The notes: generated by a model not told the origin, from the letters alone. DNA of 45,623 nucleotides from Acidobacteriota bacterium (GCA_019247495.1 JAFAOU010000113.1:1-45623), one strand, 5' to 3'. Shown: positions 1 to 9,516, numbered from the stretch's first letter. Numbers and translations are program-made.

Positions 1-933
1 GCCCATGAGGTGCTCGATCACTTCGTAGCCCTGATTCATCCCCAGCTTGATGAGATCGCGCCCGCTGGCCGCGCCGATGAGGTAGAGGCCCGGCACGCTC
101 GACTCGTGAACGTCGCTGAGGATCGGCCGCGAGTCTTTGCCCGTTCCGCTGAAGGTGATGCCGATCGATTCGAAGAACTTGCGAGGCGCGTCGGCGCCGA
201 GCTTGAGGAAAATCAGCTCCGCCGCCACGCGCGTCACATCGCCGCGCACGGTGAGGTCGGCATACCCGGGATAGACCTCCTTCACGCTGGCGCTGAAGTA
301 AATCGTCAACTGTCCGGTGGCCTGCCTGCCGAGGACTTCCTTGGTCAGCACCTCGTTGGCGCGCGTGATCTCCGTGCCCCGCACGATCAGGCCAACGCGG
401 TTCTCATCCGACAGCGCGATGGCGATTTCGAGCGCGGAATCACCGGCGCCGACGACGAGCAGATCCTGATCGCGATGTTCGGCCGGATCGACGAGGCGAT
501 AGAGGACGTGCGGCAGATCTTCGCCAGGCACGCCGAGTTTGCGCGGATTGCCCTGCGTGCCCATGGCCAGGATGACGTTCGCAGAGTCGTACTCGTCTCC
601 CCTTGCAGTCTTGACGCGGAAACGCCCTTCTTCTTTCGCGATCGACCTGACCTCGGCATTGAAGATGACGTTCAGGTTCCTCTCGCTGACGTGCCCTTCC
701 CACGCGGCCAGGATTGATTCGCGCGAGCCGGCCTGGAACGGCACCTCGCCGCGCGCCGGTATGAGCATCGGCTCGGCCATGACGTATTTGCGCGCCTGAT
801 ACGCGTCGATCGTGTCGGCGAGATGGCCGGTGCGCTCGAGCAGCGCGTAGGAAAGTCCGTTGGCCTGCGCGTGTGAGGCCGCGGCAAGACCCGCCGGCCC
901 TGAGCCGACGATGATCAGGTCGAAGGAAGTCAT
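1..933 (-). CDS. FAD-dependent NAD(P)-disulfide oxidoreductase-like protein (3' end cut off)
   Basis: Reads leftward from an ATG at 933 and runs off the window start, leaving 311 codons without a stop. The N-terminus begins MTSFDLIIVGSGPAG, a GxGxxG dinucleotide fold for FAD. A second nucleotide fold, VVGAGDSALE, sits near the middle and should bind NAD(P)H. No CxxC redox pair is visible between the two folds, unlike classical thioredoxin reductase. The visible part resembles YpdA/bacillithiol-disulfide-reductase-like flavoproteins, or the reductase half of larger proteins that carry extra C-terminal ferredoxin or cyclic-nucleotide domains. Which of these it is cannot be settled because the C-terminus lies outside. 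Cytoplasmic redox role is inferred from the family. It is divergent from the multicopper oxidase gene, with about 270 bases between start codons and no clear promoter seen there. Confidence 0.85.
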   Translation of the reverse strand, partial: MTSFDLIIVGSGPAGLAAASHAQANGLSYALLERTGHLADTIDAYQARKYVMAEPMLIPARGEVPFQAGSRESILAAWEGHVSERNLNVIFNAEVRSIAKEEGRFRVKTARGDEYDSANVILAMGTQGNPRKLGVPGEDLPHVLYRLVDPAEHRDQDLLVVGAGDSALEIAIALSDENRVGLIVRGTEITRANEVLTKEVLGRQATGQLTIYFSASVKEVYPGYADLTVRGDVTRVAAELIFLKLGADAPRKFFESIGITFSGTGKDSRPILSDVHESSVPGLYLIGAASGRDLIKLGMNQGYEVIEHLMG

Positions 934-1207
934 GACGTTTTTAGCCGAACGAGGTTACCACCGAGGCGCAGCGTAACCTGACAGAGAGCGGGGAATGCGT
1001 TCTCCTGTCTTTCCATCAATACGTCACGCAGACCCGTGAGACGTGGCACATCTCGGGTGGCCGTCAGTCGCCGATCCTCCCACAAGCCCGGGAGGACTGC
1101 TGCCTATTGAAAGCACTCGCCGAGGGGACCGTTTCCGGACCCGATCGTCTTTCTCGTTCCTATCGCTGAATCACTCATTCACGAATCTCAGAACGGAGCT
1201 TTCTCTC

Positions 1208-3526
1208 ATGAAAATACGTTCGATCCCCATCGCCACCGCACTCGTGCTCCTGTGCGCAGCGTCGTTGTCAGCCGCGCAAGGTCCGCAGGTGCCGCTCTCA
1301 CCAGTTGCCATTCCTCAATTTGTCCAACCGTTGCCGCTCCTCAGCGCCAAGCCGTACGGCGGCACGATCAACACCGTCGCCGGAAACGGGCCGCTCACGC
1401 TGCGGATGTGCGAATTCCGCGCGAATACTCTGCCCGCCAACACCGCCATCAAGGACTACACCGGCACCTGGGTGTGGGGCTATCTCGTCGACCCATCCGG
1501 TGATACACCGTGTGAAAAGCTGATCTGGCAGTACGCCAACTTCAACGGCGTTATCGACACGTTCACCGGCCCAGTGATCGTGAACCAACGCTATGGCCCT
1601 TCGACCGACGTCCGTTACATCAACGAGCTCGGCGACGCCACTACGACGCAAGTCCTGGCTTGGAAGTACTCCAGCGACCAGACCCTGCACTGGGCCGATC
1701 CGCTCACGCCGTGGCCGCAGGCGAACCTCTGCTCGATGATGGGCGGCATCCCGCTCTTCGGCGAATTCTGCGCGCAGAACTATGAAGGTCCCATCGCGGC
1801 TGTGCCGCACCTCCATGGTGGCGAAGTGCCCGCGGAGATCGACGGTTCTCCCGACTCCTGGTTCACCAGCGACGGCCAGTACCGCGGCCACAAGTACTAC
1901 ACGGCCAAAGGCGGACCGAAGAACGGTGTGCTCTACCACTATCCGAACCTTCAGGAGGCCGCTCCTGCGTGGTTCCACGACCACACCCTCGGCGCGACTC
2001 GTCTCAACGTCTATGCCGGTCTTGCCGGCGCCTACCTCATCGATGATCCGAAGATGGGTCTCCCGAAAAACTTCCCCAAGCTGAATGAGCTCATCCCGAT
2101 GGTCATCCAGGACCGCATGTTCGACGAGCAAGGCCAACTCTTCTTCCAGGCCGACAGCGCCGGCGGCACTCTCTGGGCTACGAATCCCGAGCATCCCTAC
2201 TGGAAGCCGGAGTTCATCGGCGACACCATTCTGGTGAACGGAAAGGCGTGGCCATATCTCGACGTCGAGCCGCGGCGCTACACGTTCCTCTTCCTCAACG
2301 GCTCGAATGCCCGCACGTACGAGATGTATCTCTCGAATCCATCGATTACTCCGATCATCCGTCCGAATGGAAACACGATGTACGTCGTCGCAACGGACGG
2401 CGGCTTCCTCGACGAGCCGGTGAAGCTCTTCGCGACGCAAAAGGGAGTCGGCGACAAGCTCCTGATCATGCCGGGCGAACGCTATATGGTCACCATCGAC
2501 TTCAGCGCGTTCGCGCCCGGCACCACGGTCACGCTCAACAACGTCGCCAATGCCCCCTATCCGAGCGGCGATCCGGTCGATCCACGTTTCACCGGACGCA
2601 TCGCACAATTCCGCGTCGGCAAGTGCTACAGCGGCCAATGCGGCGTCAACGACCCGAGCTTCGATCCTTCCTCCGGCAAGGGACTCCGCGATCCGCGCAT
2701 CGTGCGCCTGGCCGATCCCATCAAAGGCGTGCTCGCACCGGATGTGAAGCCGGCAGTAACGCGGCAGCTCACGCTGAATGAGATCGCGGTCGATTTTCCG
2801 CGCAAGGTAATTGATCCCGTCACCGGCGTACCAATGGTCTATCCGGGTGGACCGCTGGAGATTCTTGTCAACAACACGAAGTGGAACGGTAACTCGCCGC
2901 GGCCGTATGGTGACTTCACACCGATCACGGTGAATGGGGTCACTACGAACTTCAGCGAAATGCCCACGGAGGGCAATACCGAGGTGTGGGAGATCGTGAA
3001 TCTGACCGCGGATGCGCATCCGATCCATCTGCATCTCGTGCAGTTCCAGATCCTGAACCGGGAGGGCTTCAACACGTTGGATTACATCACCCAGTACGAG
3101 AAATCGTTTCCGTCAGGTGTGTACGAACCGGACTTCGGACCGCCGTTCGATTACCGGGCCAAGTACAACCCGATGTCTGGTGGAAAAGACGGCGGCAATC
3201 CAGACGTGACGCCGTATCTCGATCCGCTCACTTTCAGCCCGCCGAACCCGATGGAAGCCGGCTGGAAGGACACGATCATGGCGCCGCCCGACACGGTGAC
3301 ACGCGTCGTCGTCCGCTGGGCGCCGACCGATCTTCCCGTCAATGCCATGCCCACACTGCTCCACTTCCCGTTCGATCCCACAGGTGGCGGGATGTACAAC
3401 TACGTGTGGCACTGCCACATCATCGACCACGAGGACAACGAGATGATGCGGCCCGACACCCTTTCGTTGAATCCCCTCTCGCCGCCGCCGTATAAGCGGC
3501 AGCTTGTTCAGGGTATTCACTACTAA
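1208..3526 (+). CDS. Exported CotA-like multicopper oxidase (laccase family)
   Basis: Oxidises phenolic or metal substrates while reducing oxygen to water, as known for the family. The start at 1208 is preferred over in-frame upstream codons because it gives a clean signal peptide (MKIRSIPIATALVLLCAASLSAA) and has a GGAG about ten bases upstream. All four copper motifs are visible: HLH at 201-203, WFHDH with H257 and H259, HPIHLHL at 604-610, and HCHIIDHEDNEMM at 735-747. C736, H741 and M746 are expected type 1 copper ligands together with H604. Spacing and the NVYAGLAGAYLI stretch match CotA/bilirubin-oxidase-like enzymes. At 772 residues it is much longer than CotA (about 510), with the extra length spread between copper motifs. 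It is likely periplasmic. The exact substrate cannot be told from sequence. Confidence 0.93.
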   Translation: MKIRSIPIATALVLLCAASLSAAQGPQVPLSPVAIPQFVQPLPLLSAKPYGGTINTVAGNGPLTLRMCEFRANTLPANTAIKDYTGTWVWGYLVDPSGDTPCEKLIWQYANFNGVIDTFTGPVIVNQRYGPSTDVRYINELGDATTTQVLAWKYSSDQTLHWADPLTPWPQANLCSMMGGIPLFGEFCAQNYEGPIAAVPHLHGGEVPAEIDGSPDSWFTSDGQYRGHKYYTAKGGPKNGVLYHYPNLQEAAPAWFHDHTLGATRLNVYAGLAGAYLIDDPKMGLPKNFPKLNELIPMVIQDRMFDEQGQLFFQADSAGGTLWATNPEHPYWKPEFIGDTILVNGKAWPYLDVEPRRYTFLFLNGSNARTYEMYLSNPSITPIIRPNGNTMYVVATDGGFLDEPVKLFATQKGVGDKLLIMPGERYMVTIDFSAFAPGTTVTLNNVANAPYPSGDPVDPRFTGRIAQFRVGKCYSGQCGVNDPSFDPSSGKGLRDPRIVRLADPIKGVLAPDVKPAVTRQLTLNEIAVDFPRKVIDPVTGVPMVYPGGPLEILVNNTKWNGNSPRPYGDFTPITVNGVTTNFSEMPTEGNTEVWEIVNLTADAHPIHLHLVQFQILNREGFNTLDYITQYEKSFPSGVYEPDFGPPFDYRAKYNPMSGGKDGGNPDVTPYLDPLTFSPPNPMEAGWKDTIMAPPDTVTRVVVRWAPTDLPVNAMPTLLHFPFDPTGGGMYNYVWHCHIIDHEDNEMMRPDTLSLNPLSPPPYKRQLVQGIHY

Positions 3527-3540
3527 GCCGATCGTCCGAT

Positions 3541-3573
3541 CGCGCCGGCACTCGGATTCCGGGTGCCGGCGCG
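3541..3573. terminator. GC-rich hairpin between convergent genes
   Basis: An 11-base perfect inverted repeat (CGCGCCGGCAC at 3541-3551, complement at 3563-3573) with an 11-base spacer lies 14 bases after the oxidase stop and 10 bases before the stop of the opposite-strand FHA gene. There is no T tract, so intrinsic termination is uncertain. Its position between convergent genes suggests a shared transcript end or 3' stabiliser. Confidence 0.55.
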
Positions 3574-3583
3574 GTTAGAGATC

Positions 3584-4540
3584 TCAGGAAATCATCTCCC
3601 TCTCCGTCGACTGCTTTCGTTTGAGGTCGGCGGCGAGGTTGAAGGTCAGGATGATCTTGCCGAGACGAATCAGATCGCCGTCGGCAAGGAGGCGCTTCTC
3701 GGACAGTTTCTCGCTGTTGATGTACGTGCCGTTGCGGCTTCCGGCATCTTCGATCACGAACCCCTCCGCCGTCCGGTCGACGCGCGCGTGGCGCCCGGAG
3801 ACGCTGCCGTCGCGCAGGACGATCGTGTTTGCCGGAGTGCGGCCGATCGTCGAGGTCTCTTCGAGCAGCGGATGCATCGTCCCGTCGTCCGCCGTGAGAG
3901 TGCCGATGGGCAAGGGATCCTGCTGCTCCACTGTTTTTGACCGAGCCGAAACAGGGGCGGGAGGAGGTGGCGCCGGTGCAGGAAGAGGCGGCGGCATCGG
4001 CGTCGCGCCGCGAGCAGTGACCCCCGAATCGGAGATCACTTCGATGAGCCCCGTCTTCTGCAGGCGCTTCACGATCGGATACAGCTCGCCCACGGGACGG
4101 CCGCCGGCGCGCAGCCGCGCCAGCGATTTGCCGGTACCGATCTGGAAGAGGATCTGAAACTCCTCGGCGGTCAGGCTGATCGCTTCCGGCGGCCGATTGA
4201 CGACGCGAAACGTGATGCTGTCGTCCGGAAAAAGATCCGCGAGGCGGCGCGCTTCCTCAGCCGCAGCGATCAGCGACTTCAGTTCCTGCGCTTCGCCCTC
4301 GGGGAACATGACTTCATCGAGAAAACTGAAGGTGCCGTCGCGCCATCCGAGTAGTTTGGTGATCACGCCGGCGGCGTCGCCGTCCCCCTCGGCGCCGACA
4401 ACCTTGCCGTCGCGCAATGCAAGCCGAACGCGCTGTCCGCCCGACTCCGCATCAAACGTCCCGCTGTGCGCCGCGGCGAGGAACTCCAGCAACTCCTTCG
4501 CGGCGAAATGTTGAAGGCTCCCCTGCAGGACGACGGGCAT
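3584..4540 (-). CDS. DUF4388 and FHA domain protein
   Basis: A 318-residue cytoplasmic protein. Residues 1 to about 100 form a DUF4388 domain (LQGSLQHFAAKELLEFLAAA start), a module common in Myxococcota and Acidobacteriota signalling proteins. A helical middle part (about 110-165) resembles the winged-helix-like segment that often follows DUF4388. A proline-rich linker (PPPLPAPAPPPPAP) leads to a C-terminal FHA domain, with the GRT, SGRHARV and NGTYIN motifs of the phosphothreonine-binding loops. The expected role is to recognise a phosphothreonine partner, so a Ser/Thr kinase such as the one at 34577 could be upstream, though that link is inference. It is divergent from the exported protein at 4622, with 81 bases between starts. 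Confidence 0.85.
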   Translation of the reverse strand: MPVVLQGSLQHFAAKELLEFLAAAHSGTFDAESGGQRVRLALRDGKVVGAEGDGDAAGVITKLLGWRDGTFSFLDEVMFPEGEAQELKSLIAAAEEARRLADLFPDDSITFRVVNRPPEAISLTAEEFQILFQIGTGKSLARLRAGGRPVGELYPIVKRLQKTGLIEVISDSGVTARGATPMPPPLPAPAPPPPAPVSARSKTVEQQDPLPIGTLTADDGTMHPLLEETSTIGRTPANTIVLRDGSVSGRHARVDRTAEGFVIEDAGSRNGTYINSEKLSEKRLLADGDLIRLGKIILTFNLAADLKRKQSTEREMIS

Positions 4541-4621
4541 CGCGGAAGTTTACCGTAGCGCGGTAAGCTCGACGGCCGAGAGTCGTGGGAACGATAACCG
4601 CAGCCTTTTCGTCAACAGCAC

Positions 4622-6886
4622 ATGCGCTGGGCCAGTCTCGCAGTTCTCATGTTCTCGGCGGCGGCCGCCGTCGCGGAGACACGGGTGACGCTAACTGGCA
4701 CGACCGAGGGCGCCGAGGTTTGCCGCTTCCAGGCGCGTGACCGAGAGAAACCGATCGAGCGCTGGTTGAGCGCGCAGACGGTTACCTGCACGGCGTCCGA
4801 TGCGCTGACCTTTCCGCCCGGACTTTGGAACGTCTTCGCGCGGGCGCGGGGGGCGGTGTCGGTCGATCCGATACTCGTCGATGGCGCCGCCCCGCCGGCG
4901 AATCTTGCGCTCACTCTCGTCCCAGCGGCCACGCTGGTGCTGCAGTTCCCGCCGGGAGCGACCGGCGTGCTGTACGCGCCGAGACACGTCATCGCATTTC
5001 CCGCGGCCGAGCGGACAGCGGTGCCGGCGGGAGAAGAGCTGTGGCTCATCGTCATTTCGAAGACAGTCCCTATCGCCGTAGTTCCGATCGCAGCGCTCGA
5101 GCCGGGCATCGAGCGCGTTGTCGATGCGCGATCCATCAGCAACGCGCCCGCGGTACTCGGCTGGATGCACATCTCCGACGTCGATCGTGACGCGATGAAG
5201 ACGGCTCGCGGCGTCCAGCTCCCGCACATCGGGATTACGAGAGCCGGCAAAGAAGTCGTGGCGGCGTCACTGCCCGGCATCGACGCTCTGAATGGCGCAT
5301 TCGTTCTTTTTCGCGGCGTATCCGCAGGTGAGGCGGATCTTCGGCTCGATGGACGTGGCTGGCTTCCGTTCCGGCGCTCGGTCCGCATCGCTCCGCAATC
5401 GGTGACGCTCCTGCGCGAACCGATCGCGGCTCGTGCATCGGCGACGGTCACGGTGAACTGGAGCACGTACGGCGATCTCGCGGCGCTCGAGCGCTCTCTC
5501 GGATCGTGCGAAGCGAAAGAGGCTCCCCGTTTCGAGCTCACGATCTCGTCGTGCCCGGACGCAAAGCCGGGCAAATCGATCGACCCGGCCTCGTGCACCG
5601 CCGTTCGCAAAGAAACACTCCGCAGCGAATTGACGTTCGGCTCGGTCACGGTCAATGAGGTTCCGCCGGGGATGTACCGCGCGGAGTTGCGCTTCGGCAG
5701 GCTGCCGCCGGCCGATGTGATCGAAGAAGTACAGCCGCTGCAGCAGCGCCCCATCCCGCTTCAAGTCCAATATTTCGAGGCGTACGGCAGCCTCACTCGC
5801 GGCGGCGCACCGCTGGATGACGACGCAACGGTCACCTTCCCCGGTGGCGGGATCGGATTCGCGCCGCGGAAAACGGGTGAGTATCGCGGCGTCGTCAAGG
5901 AGGGATTTGGAGTCGACGCCAGGATCGACATCGCGACCTGCAGCGGCAAGCGCTCATTCGTGCTCACCGACCGCGGAATGGAAATCTGGAGGAAGACGCG
6001 GTTCGACATCGACATCCCCGACAACTCGCTGACGATTTCCGTGGTCGATACGTTCACGCAGATGCATCTTCCTGCGGCGAGGCTCAAATACGTGGTCATG
6101 TCGTTGAGGACGCCCCGGCATCCTGTCCTCACCCGCGACGTGGGCCCGAGCGACGCGGGGGGAGCGGAAGGGGTGTTCACGATCACCGAAATTCCGGAGC
6201 GCGAGTTGCGCCTCACCGTGAGCTGCCCGGGCTACAAGAGGAAGGACATCGAGCCATTCTCGATGACAAAGAGCGAGAAGAAGCACCTCGACGTCGATCT
6301 CGTTCCGCTGGGCGGGTCGGAAGCGAAGGTCGTCTCCACTCGTCCCTTCGAGAACGGAACGATCTTCTGGTTCTCATCGGCCAGCGTGGAGACGGAGCGC
6401 GCCGATCTCGCTCCTGACGGCACGTTCCATTTCGAGAAGACGCACTATCGCGACGAGACCATGACCATCGTGTCGCTCTCGCATCCGCTATGGATCCTGC
6501 GCGCTCCTCCGGTCGAGCGAGCAACGCCGTTGCAGGTCCGCTTCCCCGATGCCGCACCGCAGCGTGATGCCGAGGTCACGATCGACAACGCGCCCCAACG
6601 CATGGTGACGATCATGGGCGTCGCCATCAGCGGATTGCGCGTCCCGCAGCCGGCGCTGGCGCAACACCTTGCCCTTCGAAGTGTCTCGCCCCTCGTGATT
6701 GGAGGCGGACCCTTGCTCATTCCAGCCCTTTCCGAGAGCGGCCCGATCGACATCCTGCGCGGCCCATCAAGTCAGATACGGCAGCCGCAATTCATCGAAT
6801 CATCGATGCGCGGCTTCGCGCCGGTGGCAACGCAACGCCTTCAACCGAGAAGCGCGGTGGTGGTGTTCGATGGAGTGGGGAAGTAG
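4622..6886 (+). CDS. Exported protein of unknown function with beta-sandwich-like repeats
   Basis: A 754-residue protein starting MRWASLAVLMFSAAAAVAE, a Sec signal peptide probably cut after AVA. No enzymatic motif is recognised. Several stretches resemble carboxypeptidase-regulatory/CnaB-like beta sandwiches, for example ITEIPERELRLTVSCPGYKR, preceded by VDTFTQMHLPAARLKYVV; such domains usually have structural or surface roles. Cysteines are few and scattered. No strong ribosome-binding site precedes the start, and no later start would keep the signal peptide. It is likely periplasmic or surface-located. The gene stands alone on the plus strand, divergent from the FHA gene. Function unknown. 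Confidence 0.75.
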   Translation: MRWASLAVLMFSAAAAVAETRVTLTGTTEGAEVCRFQARDREKPIERWLSAQTVTCTASDALTFPPGLWNVFARARGAVSVDPILVDGAAPPANLALTLVPAATLVLQFPPGATGVLYAPRHVIAFPAAERTAVPAGEELWLIVISKTVPIAVVPIAALEPGIERVVDARSISNAPAVLGWMHISDVDRDAMKTARGVQLPHIGITRAGKEVVAASLPGIDALNGAFVLFRGVSAGEADLRLDGRGWLPFRRSVRIAPQSVTLLREPIAARASATVTVNWSTYGDLAALERSLGSCEAKEAPRFELTISSCPDAKPGKSIDPASCTAVRKETLRSELTFGSVTVNEVPPGMYRAELRFGRLPPADVIEEVQPLQQRPIPLQVQYFEAYGSLTRGGAPLDDDATVTFPGGGIGFAPRKTGEYRGVVKEGFGVDARIDIATCSGKRSFVLTDRGMEIWRKTRFDIDIPDNSLTISVVDTFTQMHLPAARLKYVVMSLRTPRHPVLTRDVGPSDAGGAEGVFTITEIPERELRLTVSCPGYKRKDIEPFSMTKSEKKHLDVDLVPLGGSEAKVVSTRPFENGTIFWFSSASVETERADLAPDGTFHFEKTHYRDETMTIVSLSHPLWILRAPPVERATPLQVRFPDAAPQRDAEVTIDNAPQRMVTIMGVAISGLRVPQPALAQHLALRSVSPLVIGGGPLLIPALSESGPIDILRGPSSQIRQPQFIESSMRGFAPVATQRLQPRSAVVVFDGVGK

Positions 6887-7382
6887 GTGGGAAGGCCGAC
6901 CCGCATCAATCCGAGTCAACCGCGTCGTTTCGCAGAGTTCGCAATGCGAATAACACAAACTTGCTCAACTCCATTTTGAGCGGTCCGTAAATTATCTTCA
7001 CGTTAAGAGTCATGAGTGTCTGCGGAACGAACACATGGCCCCACTTCAATTGCCTGTTCTCCGACAGACGGACCTCGCGATCGCCACACGACCAGACACT
7101 CGATTGTCTGACTGAGGCGTGTGAAGCCACGATTCTACGCCAGAAAGGTACCGCGAATCTCCACCTTCAGGCGTGCCCTCGCGTATCGATTCCAGCCAAG
7201 GTCTCCACGTTGCTACCGACGGCTCAATACGTAAGTCGTTTGAAGTGCAGCCCGATGGGGGACCTGAGTTCGAAGCAGCCGTTGACATTTTCCGCCTCAT
7301 GTATATCCTCCCTTCCAACACGCTGCCACTTATCCCGGTACGAAACTCTACATCAACGACCATCGGCTATCATTTTCCGGCG
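6887..7382. other. Gene-free, lower-GC stretch
   Basis: Almost 500 bases between two plus-strand genes. Short open frames exist on both strands (for example 7012-7386 and 7046-7363), but none has a ribosome-binding site, a recognisable domain or convincing codon use. Base composition is lower in GC than the flanking genes and resembles the cassette that follows. It may hold the promoter of that cassette or be decayed coding sequence. No terminator, repeat or RNA gene was recognised. Confidence 0.5.
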
Positions 7383-7565
7383 ATGAGAACAAGAAACCGC
7401 ATCTCTATGCTACAGGTCGTACTTACAATCCTGTACTTCGTCTCGATCTTTGCAATCTACCGAATCGGGTACGTCCGTGGCGTGCGCGACGGCTTTAGCT
7501 CCGCAGTGCTCCTGATTAAGCACCAACAGCAACGGGCCGAACAAACTCAAACTACGCGACGATAG
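7383..7565 (+). CDS. Small single-pass membrane protein
   Basis: A 60-residue frame starting MRTRNRISMLQVV, with one hydrophobic helix (about residues 9-27, VVLTILYFVSIFAIYRIGYV) flanked by basic residues and a polar, glutamine-rich tail. An open frame continues upstream to 7173, but that extension looks non-coding. There is no strong ribosome-binding site. The case for a gene rests on the well-formed transmembrane helix, the positive-inside pattern and its position 20 bases before the next gene, with which it may form an operon. No family recognised. Composition is AT-rich for this window: 27 of 60 bases are G or C at 7381-7440. Confidence 0.45.
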   Translation: MRTRNRISMLQVVLTILYFVSIFAIYRIGYVRGVRDGFSSAVLLIKHQQQRAEQTQTTRR

Positions 7566-7585
7566 CGACGCTCAAGGGGAGCGCT

Positions 7586-8281
7586 ATGAAAAGAGAACTT
7601 CAAATCACAATAACTTGGCTCGTAGCTCTTGCGCTTCCCTCCGCTGCTTGGCCACAAGAAGCTGGAAACCGCCAGGGCGGTTACATTTCTACTGTCACAC
7701 CAACGGATTCGCGGCCATGGCTAATGGACCTGGATGCAAGAATTCAGCAGCGATCTGATCACTACTCGCATTCTTCGCGACTCAAGGCGGAGGGAGCGTC
7801 GATCAGTTCAGGCGAGCCGGAGATCATCGACGGCAGGAAGAATCCAGAATTGCTACTTCCATGGGAGCTTCATCGCTTCCTTATCTCGACCTCGTTCTAC
7901 GAGGACTCGGCTGTCGCCCGACAGTGGCGTTTACGTTTCGCGAACGCCGCTCCAAGGCCAGGAGTGCCTGAAGCTTTCTGGGCCACCCTTGAGCGGCTTT
8001 CATCAGACTACTTAAGAACGCAACACGAGATCGCCTCTCTGTCGAATGAGATGAAGGGAGCTGACAGGAAGCAAAGGGAGCACCTTCGCCAGCTCATCGT
8101 CGCGAAAGAGAGCGGACAGTGCCATCAGCGTCAGATAGCTCTGGAGCGTGCAGGCGAGACGTTCGGGCGCGAATGGTTTGCCGAGTTTTTGTATCGGGCG
8201 GTTGCGCCAAACGTGTTGATTTCGTCTACCGCTCCTGTGTCTGTGGAAAAGCTGAGGTTTGTCGGACGAGGTTGCCAGTGA
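7586..8281 (+). CDS. Exported protein of unknown function
   Basis: A 231-residue protein whose ATG is preceded by a strong AGGGGAG five bases upstream. The N-terminus MKRELQITITWLVALALPSAAWPQ is a signal peptide. The mature part is mostly predicted helical and charged, with a possible coiled coil around residues 145-175 (SLSNEMKGADRKQREHLRQL). No catalytic motif or known family recognised. The stop codon overlaps the next gene's GTG start (GTGA), so the two are probably translated together and may act together outside the cytoplasm. Codon use and GC are lower than in surrounding genes, suggesting the cassette 7383-9495 was acquired as a unit. Confidence 0.75.
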   Translation: MKRELQITITWLVALALPSAAWPQEAGNRQGGYISTVTPTDSRPWLMDLDARIQQRSDHYSHSSRLKAEGASISSGEPEIIDGRKNPELLLPWELHRFLISTSFYEDSAVARQWRLRFANAAPRPGVPEAFWATLERLSSDYLRTQHEIASLSNEMKGADRKQREHLRQLIVAKESGQCHQRQIALERAGETFGREWFAEFLYRAVAPNVLISSTAPVSVEKLRFVGRGCQ

Positions 8282-9495
8282 GAGCGCGAGCCATACTCAT
8301 GGTGGGTCTAGTAGTTGCCAGTGCAAGTACCAGCCTTGCCCAAAACCATTGGGTCGCCAGCGTGACCGCACACGCCCACGATCACAACATAGAGTCCTTC
8401 GGCTATGCCGAATACGTAGACGATTACGGTAACGACGCTCTTGGGTATATCAATGGTTGGCACTGCATCGACCAAGAAGAAGGAACGCCGTTTTCCAGTG
8501 GATGCTGGCAAATTTTCGAGTTTCATCACGCGTACTCAGGGCGATTAGACGTATGGGCCTTTGTTGGGTGCCATCAGGCTGGTCTTTGGGCACGCTACGA
8601 CCCTCTTTTCGGTTCTGACAACTCGGCCATTGTGCAGATTGCCCACGACTGCGTTGCGGCGACAACATATCACCTCGATGCCTACACCGAGACCAACGGA
8701 GTTACTGTGCAGTCTTCTGAAACCGGAGACTATCCGATGGGAACGTCCACGTCGCTTATGGCCTCACCAGCTCCGGGATTTCAGTTTACCGGGTGGACCG
8801 GCGATGTGACATCGAGCGAGGCGACGATTACGGTTGTCATGGACCGCGATAAATCCGTTACCGCTCATTTTAGCGAGCTCCCACCGCCACCGCCGCCCGA
8901 TCCCGGTCATGACCCAAACAGTGTCGTTGACAACAGCGGTTGCCCCGCGTATCAGAATTGCAACTCCCCCATCATCATTAACCTCAGCAACGGCCCGTAT
9001 CAGTTGTCAGGCACGAACCAGCCGGTGAGCTTTGACATCGATGCAAACGGCACTCTCAATCGCATTAGCTGGACTGCGGCCGGAGCGCCCATGGCCTTCC
9101 TGGCCCTTGACCGCAATGGCAACGGCATCATTAATAGTGGGGCAGAGCTATTCGGAAATCACACTCCCCTGCCACATGGCGTGGCGGCAAACGGCTTCGA
9201 TGCGTTGGCGCAGTACGACACGAACGGCGACGGTGTCATCGATGCGAGCGATCCGATCTGGTCGTCGCTCCTGCTGTGGACAGACCTGAATCACGACGGC
9301 ATCTCGCAACGTTCGGAGCTTGCATTGCTGAGCGGCAGCACGGTGACAGCGATCGGCTTGGATTATCACTGGACCGGCCGGCGAGATGAGTGGGGGAACG
9401 CGTTCCGATACGAATCAAGAGTGTGGATCGACAGTGGCCGCAGGCATCCAACGCCGCGACCCGTGTACGACGTCTACTTCGTCCGGGCACGCTAA
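8278..9495 (+). CDS. Exported InlB B-repeat and EF-hand calcium-binding protein
   Basis: GTG start overlapping the previous stop codon (GTGA), with GAGG a few bases upstream; the open frame extends further 5' but only this start gives a signal peptide (MRARAILMVGLVVASASTSLAQ). The product has 405 residues. After an unrecognised N-terminal part comes a bacterial InlB-B/Flg_new-like repeat ending GWTGDVTSSEATITVVMDRD, then a proline linker (PPPPPPDPG). The C-terminal part contains three calcium-loop motifs: DRNGNGIINSGAE, DTNGDGVIDASD and DLNHDGISQRSE. This architecture is typical of secreted or surface proteins in environmental bacteria, where it probably serves adhesion or matrix functions. 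Calcium binding is inferred from the loops. A terminator-like hairpin follows the stop. Confidence 0.82.
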   Translation: MRARAILMVGLVVASASTSLAQNHWVASVTAHAHDHNIESFGYAEYVDDYGNDALGYINGWHCIDQEEGTPFSSGCWQIFEFHHAYSGRLDVWAFVGCHQAGLWARYDPLFGSDNSAIVQIAHDCVAATTYHLDAYTETNGVTVQSSETGDYPMGTSTSLMASPAPGFQFTGWTGDVTSSEATITVVMDRDKSVTAHFSELPPPPPPDPGHDPNSVVDNSGCPAYQNCNSPIIINLSNGPYQLSGTNQPVSFDIDANGTLNRISWTAAGAPMAFLALDRNGNGIINSGAELFGNHTPLPHGVAANGFDALAQYDTNGDGVIDASDPIWSSLLLWTDLNHDGISQRSELALLSGSTVTAIGLDYHWTGRRDEWGNAFRYESRVWIDSGRRHPTPRPVYDVYFVRAR

Positions 9496-9516
9496 GCACG
9501 GAGTGTTACTCGATTT

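Noticed and set aside
1298..3034. Long open frame of 578 codons on the strand opposite the multicopper oxidase
   Set aside because: It lies wholly inside a gene with clear copper motifs, has no domain and is low-complexity charged sequence, as expected for an antisense frame in GC-rich DNA.
7012..7386. Possible 124-codon gene in the gene-free stretch
   Set aside because: No ribosome-binding site, no domain, and several overlapping frames of similar quality on both strands.
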